From assembly GCA_002172545.1 (NCBI GenBank), contig NHFJ01000008.1:1-7736 (forward strand): DNA of 7,736 nt. Direction: 5' to 3'. Each line of letters begins with the position of its first letter. Position 1 is the first letter of the stretch. Made by a program: the position numbers and the translations under genes. The notes below the pieces were generated by a model. The model had not been told where the DNA came from, searched no databases, and saw nothing but the letters and a program-made list of their open reading frames with translations. This stretch comes from Fidelibacterota bacterium TMED108. Its GTDB lineage: Bacteria > Fidelibacterota > Marinisomatia > Marinisomatales > TCS55. Below, in pieces: positions 1 through 5,975 of this stretch.

Positions 1-361
1 CTGATATAGGAATGGCAAAGCCCTCAGTCTTACCATTGGTCGTTTTTTTATAGATAGGGTAAACGTCATTGTCTATTTTAGGATCTATATCTTCGGGAAG
101 CATCCCTTCAACAATATCTCCATTCTTATCAACAACAAAGGATATAACTGAATTCTTAAATATTGCCTCAACATTTTCTGTGGTCCATGATGTATTTTCA
201 TCGGGAACAAACCCGAGTGAGCTTAATATATTTTTTTTAATGTCAGCCTGAAAATTTCTTTCAGTTTGCTCTTCAAGGGAGGAATAAACAGATGATAATA
301 CGAACGCAAGAACCATCGTAATTAGCATGGTAAAAATTATTGTGTATCTATTGCTATGCAT
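1..361 (-). CDS. nqrC: Na+-translocating NADH:quinone oxidoreductase subunit C, 3'-partial
   Basis: N-terminal 120 codons of NqrC, the second covalent-FMN subunit of Na+-NQR; the frame runs open off the left edge. I translated it by hand. It begins MHSNRYTIIFTMLITMVLAF, with one hydrophobic membrane helix at about 7-26, a charged stretch (EEQTERN) and then KKNILSSLGF at 42-51, as in NqrC proteins of Bacteroidota-like bacteria. A mainly soluble, presumably periplasmic FMN-binding-type domain follows, with VYPIYKKT at 100-107 and GFAIPIS at 114-120, where NqrC normally continues into its GKGLW block. The FMN-bearing SGAT-type threonine, expected near residue 200 or later, is not in the window, so it cannot be checked. 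The ATG overlaps the last 8 bases of nqrB and is preceded by AAGGG nine bases upstream (371-375). Order A-B-C is standard, and nqrDEF would be expected next. Identification rests on position, topology and a short sequence match. Confidence 0.9.
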   Translation of the reverse strand, partial: MHSNRYTIIFTMLITMVLAFVLSSVYSSLEEQTERNFQADIKKNILSSLGFVPDENTSWTTENVEAIFKNSVISFVVDKNGDIVEGMLPEDIDPKIDNDVYPIYKKTTNGKTEGFAIPIS

Positions 362-1529
362 GACGCGCAGCCCTTCTTTTGACGTTAGACTGAATAACAA
401 ACCAGTCAATGAGAGCAGCGAAGGCATTTACAAATAAAATTGAGAGCATAACACCTTCAGGATATGCTGGGTTTATTGATCTAATAATAACTGTTAAAGA
501 GCCAAAAATAATACCATATATCCATCTGCCTTGATTGGTGTGGCATCCAGTTACCGGCTCCGTTGCCATAAAGACTGTTCCAAAAAGAAAGCTTCCCATG
601 ACTATGTGAAAATGAGGTGGTATTGAAAACATTGTATTTGTTGAAAAAGGAGAAAATAAATTTGTCAAAACTGCTGTAGATACAAGTCCAATCACGGCAC
701 CAAAAACAACGCGAAAATTAATTATTTTCACATACATCAAGAATACTGCACCGAGAATAATTAAAAATTTATTTGTTTCTCCTATCGACCCAGGTACCCA
801 TCCCCAAAATAGATTCCACCATGAAAAATCAAATTGGGTTACGCTTGCCAATAAATTGACAGCGTTCTGACTCAGCTCGCTTGCTGGAACAGCTAGAGCA
901 GTTGCGCCCGAATATCCATCTGGTCCATCAATCCATACTTTGTCACCTGAAATTTTTGTTGGGTATGTGAAAAAAATAAACACTCTTGCCATAAGTGCAG
1001 GATTGAAGATATTCATACCTACACCGCCAAAAATTTCCTTGCCAATCACTATCCCGAACGAAGTTGCAATTGCAATTTGCCACAATGGAATACCCGGAGG
1101 CATCGTTAAAGGAATTAAAGCGCACGTCACAAGAAACCCTTCACTGACCGGGTGCCTTCTAACTACAGCAAAAAGTAATTCCCAAAATGCTCCGGAAGCA
1201 AAAGTAATCGCTATTATTGGAAGAATTTTTCCAAAGCCAACCCAAAAATTTTGCCACCCAGATCTTTCAAGTTCAAAAGCCAGTGAATTTTGATAACCCA
1301 CATTGGCTGCACCAAAAAAATACAGAGGTATCAACGAAATAACCACTAAGATCATTATTCTTTTAGTATCAATACTATCACGTATGTGCGGCCCAGATTC
1401 AGTCACCTCATCAGTTGAAAATAGAATAGTATCGGTTGCTTCAAAAACAGGATACAAGCTTTCAAGCTTACCTCCTTTTTCAAAATGTGGCTTCGACTTA
1501 TTTAATATATTTTGAAGAAATTTTAACAT
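354..1529 (-). CDS. nqrB: Na+-translocating NADH:quinone oxidoreductase subunit B, covalent-FMN membrane subunit
   Basis: Core membrane subunit of Na+-NQR. It carries a covalently bound FMN and riboflavin, takes part in ubiquinone reduction, and forms the Na+ pathway. It has 391 residues (Vibrio about 415). The cytosolic N-terminal arm (1-58) contains HFEKGGKLESLYPVFEA and HIRDSIDTKRIMI, both typical of the family. Hydrophobic helices follow from about 59. The flavinylation motif SGAT is at 207-210 within DGYSGATALAVPASE; T210 corresponds to the Vibrio threonine (T236) that holds FMN by a phosphoester bond. Other family blocks are KEIFGGVGMNIFNPALMAR (164-182), FMATEPVTG (320-328), and the C-terminal NAFAALIDWF followed by a basic tail. 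RnfD is the homologue in Rnf complexes, but the long N-terminal arm and the NqrA neighbour indicate NqrB. FMN attachment would need an ApbE flavin transferase, not encoded here. The start codon follows the nqrA stop with no gap; a GAGAG box lies inside nqrA. The stop lies inside nqrC. Confidence 0.97.
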   Translation of the reverse strand: MLKFLQNILNKSKPHFEKGGKLESLYPVFEATDTILFSTDEVTESGPHIRDSIDTKRIMILVVISLIPLYFFGAANVGYQNSLAFELERSGWQNFWVGFGKILPIIAITFASGAFWELLFAVVRRHPVSEGFLVTCALIPLTMPPGIPLWQIAIATSFGIVIGKEIFGGVGMNIFNPALMARVFIFFTYPTKISGDKVWIDGPDGYSGATALAVPASELSQNAVNLLASVTQFDFSWWNLFWGWVPGSIGETNKFLIILGAVFLMYVKIINFRVVFGAVIGLVSTAVLTNLFSPFSTNTMFSIPPHFHIVMGSFLFGTVFMATEPVTGCHTNQGRWIYGIIFGSLTVIIRSINPAYPEGVMLSILFVNAFAALIDWFVIQSNVKRRAARHA

Positions 1530-2882
1530 TTAAGATTCACTCTCAATTAGATTTAATCCGTCATTAATTGTTTTTCCTAGGTCTATTTTACTTGGACAAG
1601 CAAAACTACAAAGGGCAAAATCTTCCTCGTCGCATTCATAAATTCCCAATTGCTCCATCTCCTCAATATCTTCAACAAGTATTGCTCTATAAAGTGGATT
1701 GGGTAAAATGTCCATTGGAAGAACCTCTTCCCATGAATTTATAGGTACCATATATCTTTCACTGCCATTTTTTAAAGTATTAAAATCATATCCACCCTTT
1801 AAAGTTCCTAAAAAAGCATTTGTTAAGCTATATCTCGATGATGCACTACCTGGTCTAAGCATTCCGATAAATTCTCGACTTCCACCTTCGGGTATAACAG
1901 TTAAGGAGGAGTCATAGAACCCTAAAAAATCATCAGATTCAATTTTTTTACCCGTTAAGACATCACCAGATATAATTCTCTGATCACCGTCCTTGATATT
2001 GTCTGACAAATAAGGGGAAACATTAACACCTATGCGAGATTTTATATGGCTTGGTGTTAAAACGCTTGGACCTCCTACCGTGATTACTAATGACATATCA
2101 AGTTCACCTGTAAGGAAAAAGTTGCCTATCCTTGCGACATCTTGAGCATTAACTACCCACACATGGTCATTGGAGCCTAGTGGCGCTATATGATGAATTT
2201 GAATACCTACATTACCTGCTGGATGAGGACCTCTCATTGTATGGCTAACAGCATTTTCGAGACCAATGAGTGACTCAGAAACTGAATTTTCATCATAAGA
2301 AAGATGAACATTGCCCTTTGCTATCTTATCTAAAATTGTTATACCGGCTTGAAATTGTGATCGCCTACCTCTTAATGCCAAGTCTAGATTAACAGATAAC
2401 GGTGCAGTATTCCACCCTGAAACAAAAATATCTCTAGGCAGATTTTTAGGGTCAGCAATTTTATTAAAAGGTCTTTGACGGATGAAGGGCGTAAGGCACC
2501 CATTTACAAGTATCGGCATTATCTGCTCAAGATTTAATCCATTAATTTCTTCAAATTTAAATGGCTTATTTTTTTCATAGACCTCTTCATCAGATATCTC
2601 AATCTCAATTTTCTCAATACGTCTTCTTTCTCCATATTTTACCTCTTTAATCTTACCACAACCAGGAGATGGAAAAATAATTTGTTCGTTTGTTTTACAT
2701 TTAAATAAAGGGGTTCCAATTTTTACAGAATCACCCTCCTTTACAATAAGCTTAGGCTTTATACCTTTGAATTGATACGGTTTTATTGCTACTGACTTTG
2801 GCGTATCAACGGTATTTAGATCGTCATTTGGTTTTCCAGAAATCTGAATGTTATGTCCTTTGAATATATTTATATCAGCCAA
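1530..2882 (-). CDS. nqrA: Na+-translocating NADH:quinone oxidoreductase subunit A
   Basis: Peripheral cytoplasmic subunit of Na+-NQR, the sodium-pumping respiratory NADH dehydrogenase. It binds the membrane subunit NqrB and is implicated in quinone binding or reduction. It has 450 residues, close to the Vibrio protein (about 446). The first residues (ADINIFKGHNIQISGKP) match the usual NqrA start, so the TTG start is accepted. A lipoyl-like sandwich domain follows: 'KEGDSVKIGTPLF' at 48-60 and 'SPGCGKIKEV' at 72-81. The hallmark RGPHPAGNVG is at 217-226 and SERYMVPI at 374-381. The C-terminus has ECDEEDFALCSFACPSK (416-432) with C425 and C429. NqrA is related to RnfC but lacks its two CxxCxxCxxxCP iron-sulfur motifs, and these are also absent here, which rules out RnfC. 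The TAA stop directly abuts the nqrB ATG. The C-terminal pattern looks more like Bacteroidota-type than Vibrio-type NqrA; this is a judgement from memory. Confidence 0.96.
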   Translation of the reverse strand: MADINIFKGHNIQISGKPNDDLNTVDTPKSVAIKPYQFKGIKPKLIVKEGDSVKIGTPLFKCKTNEQIIFPSPGCGKIKEVKYGERRRIEKIEIEISDEEVYEKNKPFKFEEINGLNLEQIMPILVNGCLTPFIRQRPFNKIADPKNLPRDIFVSGWNTAPLSVNLDLALRGRRSQFQAGITILDKIAKGNVHLSYDENSVSESLIGLENAVSHTMRGPHPAGNVGIQIHHIAPLGSNDHVWVVNAQDVARIGNFFLTGELDMSLVITVGGPSVLTPSHIKSRIGVNVSPYLSDNIKDGDQRIISGDVLTGKKIESDDFLGFYDSSLTVIPEGGSREFIGMLRPGSASSRYSLTNAFLGTLKGGYDFNTLKNGSERYMVPINSWEEVLPMDILPNPLYRAILVEDIEEMEQLGIYECDEEDFALCSFACPSKIDLGKTINDGLNLIESES

Positions 2883-2890
2883 TAGTCTAA

Positions 2891-2896
2891 TCCCCT
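2891..2896 (-). promoter_or_regulatory. Ribosome binding site that decides the TTG start of nqrA
   Basis: AGGGGA on the minus strand, eight bases before the TTG at 2882, within the 22-base spacer between nuoN and nqrA. It is the only purine-rich box there. Together with the family-typical N-terminus it supports the TTG start; the next in-frame Met lies about 120 codons downstream and would remove the first domain. Confidence 0.6.
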
Positions 2897-2904
2897 GAGT
2901 TCTT

Positions 2905-4395
2905 CTATAGACCTTGGAACATAACGGTTGATTTCGAAATCCATTCTGCTACTGGGCTGAAGTACCACCCTAATACAAAACTTGGAACAGCCAATACCAA
3001 CAAGATGCCTAAAACAAGTTTAGAGGAAGGGTTAATAAACTCATCGCTTCGTTCGCCTAATAAATACATATGTTTAACGACTCTGATGTAATAGTATAAA
3101 GATATGACACTATTTATAGCACCCACAAATGCTAACCAGTAAAACTTAGAGCCTGATTCAATTACTGCAGCAAAGATATAAAATTTTCCAACAAAACCTG
3201 CGGTGGGGGGTAATCCCGTAAGGGCAACCATAAAAAGAGTCATGGGGATAGCTACGTAAGGCATTTTCCAGCCTAATCCATCGAAACTACTAAATTCTTC
3301 TCCACCAATCTGATCATTAACGTAGATTACAACAAAAAATGCACCAAGGTTCATAAATAGATACATTGTCAAATACATCATGATGCCTTCTATGGAAGAA
3401 TTCGACATCATAGGAAGAGCCATCATCATATAACCTGCATGTGCAATACTTGAATAAGCTAGCATTCTTTTAACGCTGCTTTGCTGAATAGCTACAAGGT
3501 TTCCAAGTGTCATTGTTGCTGCGGATAATACTGCAATTAGTTCTGGCCATGGCAAGCCGTTAATAGCTGACCACGAAGCAGAAGCATTTTCAGGCATAGT
3601 ACCAAATACTTGATTAAAAAAACGCAACATTAGAGCAAAACCAGCTGCTTTAGGCGCTATAGAAAGATAGGCTGTAATTGTGGCAGGGGAACCCTCATAA
3701 ACATCTGGGGTCCAAAAATGGAAAGGAACAGCAGATATTTTATAACCAAACCCAACAAGAATAAAAACCGCTGAAAGAATAAGAGCAACATTTGAATCAG
3801 GGCCAAGCATGGAAATTGCTTTTTGCATTTCAAAGAATTTAGTGGTTCCTGTTAGTCCAAAAAGTATACTTAAGCCATAGAGCATAATTCCAGATGAAAA
3901 AGCGCCGTAGATAACATACTTTAACGAAGCCTCATTGCTTAAAGAGTTTCTTTTTAGGTATCCAGCAAGAAAGAAAGACATAATTGAAACAATCTCGATA
4001 GATAAATAAACCATTAATATATCAATTGAAGATGACATTAAAAATAAACCGAAAGTCATGATCGTCATTATGGTAAAGTATTCACCTATTCTATATTTCT
4101 TCAATTCTGCAGATACAAGACTCATCAGCATTACTACAGCCGTAGAAATGAGAATCAAGATTTTAAAAAATTGAGAAAAAGGATCGTGAGCTACAGTATC
4201 CATAAAAAGACTTGTCGGTTCAACGCTTTGAATTCTGATAGCGATATATGTAAGAAACATTCCTCCTAGCGACCAAAATGCGACCTTAAATGAATCTTTT
4301 TTAACGTAGATAAGGTCAGCTATAATCGCAACAAGAATTGTTACGCTTAATAACAACTCAGGCCAAAAAAATGCTAAACTATTTAAATTGCTCAT
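2905..4395 (-). CDS. nuoN: NADH-quinone oxidoreductase subunit N (complex I proton-channel subunit)
   Basis: Third antiporter-like subunit of the complex I membrane arm, the one nearest the quinone module; 496 residues against about 485 in E. coli. Multiple hydrophobic helices run through the whole length. Channel residues are in place: E134 in YLSIEIVSI, K159 in ASLKYVIYG, K219 in GFGYKIS, H226 in VPFHFWTPDVYEG, K249 in SIAPKAAGF, and K404 in TAGFVGKFYIF. From memory these align with E. coli E133, K158, K217, K247 and K395 (H226 is the conserved His beside the PFH motif). VPFHFWTPDVYEGSP (223-237) is characteristic of NuoN rather than NuoM or Mrp antiporters. The ATG at 4395 follows nuoM by 11 bases with only a weak AGG seven bases upstream, so translation may be coupled to nuoM. 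It ends in TAG, 22 bases before nqrA; this is normally the last gene of a nuo cluster. Confidence 0.98.
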   Translation of the reverse strand: MSNLNSLAFFWPELLLSVTILVAIIADLIYVKKDSFKVAFWSLGGMFLTYIAIRIQSVEPTSLFMDTVAHDPFSQFFKILILISTAVVMLMSLVSAELKKYRIGEYFTIMTIMTFGLFLMSSSIDILMVYLSIEIVSIMSFFLAGYLKRNSLSNEASLKYVIYGAFSSGIMLYGLSILFGLTGTTKFFEMQKAISMLGPDSNVALILSAVFILVGFGYKISAVPFHFWTPDVYEGSPATITAYLSIAPKAAGFALMLRFFNQVFGTMPENASASWSAINGLPWPELIAVLSAATMTLGNLVAIQQSSVKRMLAYSSIAHAGYMMMALPMMSNSSIEGIMMYLTMYLFMNLGAFFVVIYVNDQIGGEEFSSFDGLGWKMPYVAIPMTLFMVALTGLPPTAGFVGKFYIFAAVIESGSKFYWLAFVGAINSVISLYYYIRVVKHMYLLGERSDEFINPSSKLVLGILLVLAVPSFVLGWYFSPVAEWISKSTVMFQGL

Positions 4396-4406
4396 TCAAA
4401 TACCTA

Positions 4407-5954
4407 TTAGAATCCTTGAGCAAGGCCGCCGTACATGACAACGGATTCAATTAATACATTTAATGTGGATGCAATTAAATCCAAAAAGGGTCTTGGGTAC
4501 ACACCAAGAATTAGGGTAATTATTGCTAAGGGAAGTAGAGTTAAAACCTCTCTGCGATTAATCTCAGGTATCTCGTTGTATTTTTCATTGGCAGGACCAA
4601 AAAACATTCTTTGAAAAGCCCATAAGAAATAAGCAGCATTTAGAAGTATTCCTAGCGTAGAAATAATAACAACAGTTCTAAATACTGGAAAAGCGCCGAT
4701 AAATATCATAGCCTCACTTACAAAACCGCTGAAACCGGGCAATCCAAGCCCAGCAAAAAAAGCGATTGCAACAAAAGCTGTATATATAGGCATCTGAGTG
4801 GCAAGACCTCCAAAACCCTCAATGTCTCTGTGATGAGCTCTATCATAAATAACTCCAACTAAAATAAATAGCATAGCTGAAATTGTACCGTGGTTAAACA
4901 TTTGAAATACTGCGCCACCCACTCCCGCTTGTGCACTAATTAGATTTGATCCATTCATTTCAGATGCAGCAATTACAGCAGCCATACCTAGAAGCGTATA
5001 TCCCATATGATTCACTGAAGAGTAAGCTACGAGTTTTTTTAAGTCTTTTTGAGCAAGAGCACACATTGCGCCCCAAATCACATTTATTAAACCCAGCACA
5101 GCAAGTGCACCTGCAAACCAAAATACACCATCTGGGAGCATTGTATAATTTATTCTAAGCATTCCGTAGACACCCAGCTTGAGCAATACACCTGCAAGTA
5201 TGACTGAAATAGCAGTTGGAGCTTCTACATGCGCTAGAGGCAGCCAGGTGTGAAATGGGAAGACGGGCACTTTGATAGCAAAACCTATAAAGAGTAAAAC
5301 CCATATTACTTTGATTGCGCTCATACCCCACCATAACATTCCATCAAGGGCAACGGGCGCTCTTTCCATTAAAAGGAGCATATCAAAAGTATTGCCACAC
5401 GTAAAATAGAGAGCAAGGATTGCAATAAGCATTAATACAGAACCGGCAAGGGTATAAAGAAAGAATTTAATGGCAGCATATTCACGCTGAGGGCCTCCCC
5501 ACATACCAATTAGGAAGTACATAGGCAAGAGCATAACTTCCCAAAAAATATAGAATAGAAAAAAGTCTAGCGCTAGAAAGACACCCATTACTCCAGTATT
5601 TAGCAATAGAAATAATGAAAAATACCCTTTTACTGCGTTTGTAATATTCCAGCTAACAAATATTCCAATGAACCCAATAAGAGCCATCAGGAATACCATT
5701 GGAAGACTCAAGCCATCAACTCCTAAAATATATGTAATATTAAATGAAGGTATCCACTCTGCCCTTTCCATGAATTGCAAATTTCCATTGCTTGCATCAA
5801 AAACACTCCATAAATAAATTGCTAATAATAGCTGTATACCAGAAACTAATGCAGCAGCTTGCTTAATCAAGCTCGATTTATCTCTTGGGATAAAAGCTAT
5901 TACACCCATACCAATAACAGGTAACCAAATGATCCAACTTAGTAAATGATCCAT
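4407..5954 (-). CDS. nuoM: NADH-quinone oxidoreductase subunit M (complex I proton-channel subunit)
   Basis: Second antiporter-like subunit of the complex I membrane arm, a polytopic inner-membrane protein of 515 residues (E. coli NuoM is about 509, with 14 helices). The proton-path residues are intact: E139 in the FWEVMLLPMY helix, K228 in FAIKVP, H235 in FPFHTWLP, K259 in GVLLKL, H316 in YSSVNHMGY, H355 in MFNHG and E414 in GFVSEAMIF. By remembered alignment the first, second, fourth and last correspond to E. coli E144, K234, K265 and E407. The AHVEAPTAISVILAG stretch (241-255) is a hallmark of NuoM. The final channel residue is Glu rather than Lys, which separates it from NuoL and NuoN. 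The ATG start is supported by an AAGGA box. It sits 21 bases after nuoL and 11 bases before nuoN, in the usual L-M-N order, so it is almost certainly co-transcribed and translated with them. No truncation or frameshift is seen. Confidence 0.98.
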   Translation of the reverse strand: MDHLLSWIIWLPVIGMGVIAFIPRDKSSLIKQAAALVSGIQLLLAIYLWSVFDASNGNLQFMERAEWIPSFNITYILGVDGLSLPMVFLMALIGFIGIFVSWNITNAVKGYFSLFLLLNTGVMGVFLALDFFLFYIFWEVMLLPMYFLIGMWGGPQREYAAIKFFLYTLAGSVLMLIAILALYFTCGNTFDMLLLMERAPVALDGMLWWGMSAIKVIWVLLFIGFAIKVPVFPFHTWLPLAHVEAPTAISVILAGVLLKLGVYGMLRINYTMLPDGVFWFAGALAVLGLINVIWGAMCALAQKDLKKLVAYSSVNHMGYTLLGMAAVIAASEMNGSNLISAQAGVGGAVFQMFNHGTISAMLFILVGVIYDRAHHRDIEGFGGLATQMPIYTAFVAIAFFAGLGLPGFSGFVSEAMIFIGAFPVFRTVVIISTLGILLNAAYFLWAFQRMFFGPANEKYNEIPEINRREVLTLLPLAIITLILGVYPRPFLDLIASTLNVLIESVVMYGGLAQGF

Positions 5955-5960
5955 ATTTTT

Positions 5961-5965
5961 TCCTT
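5961..5965 (-). promoter_or_regulatory. Ribosome binding site of nuoM
   Basis: AAGGA on the minus strand, six bases before the nuoM ATG, inside the 21-base nuoL-nuoM spacer. It is the clearest Shine-Dalgarno match in the window and supports the ATG at 5954 as the start. Confidence 0.75.
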
Positions 5966-5975
5966 TATAAGGTCG

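Noticed and set aside
943..1125. Sixty-codon minus-strand frame within nqrB
   Set aside because: It overlaps nqrB out of frame across its best-conserved region, which already accounts for the coding signal; no frameshift in nqrB is needed.
940..1293. Open reading frame of 117 codons on the plus strand
   Set aside because: It lies entirely inside nqrB on the opposite strand, has no recognisable family features, and is explained as an antisense shadow. The same applies to the smaller plus-strand frames at 69-251, 1303-1515, 1699-1917, 4946-5158, 7189-7419 and 7456-7662.
1530..2882. RnfC rather than NqrA
   Set aside because: The iron-sulfur CxxCxxCxxxCP motifs of RnfC are absent, the length and N-terminus fit NqrA, and nqrB/nqrC follow.
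2883..2990. Promoter or terminator between nuoN and nqrA
   Set aside because: I found no stem-loop followed by a T run, and no convincing -35/-10 pair in the end of nuoN or in the 22-base spacer. A weak AT-rich promoter cannot be excluded by eye.
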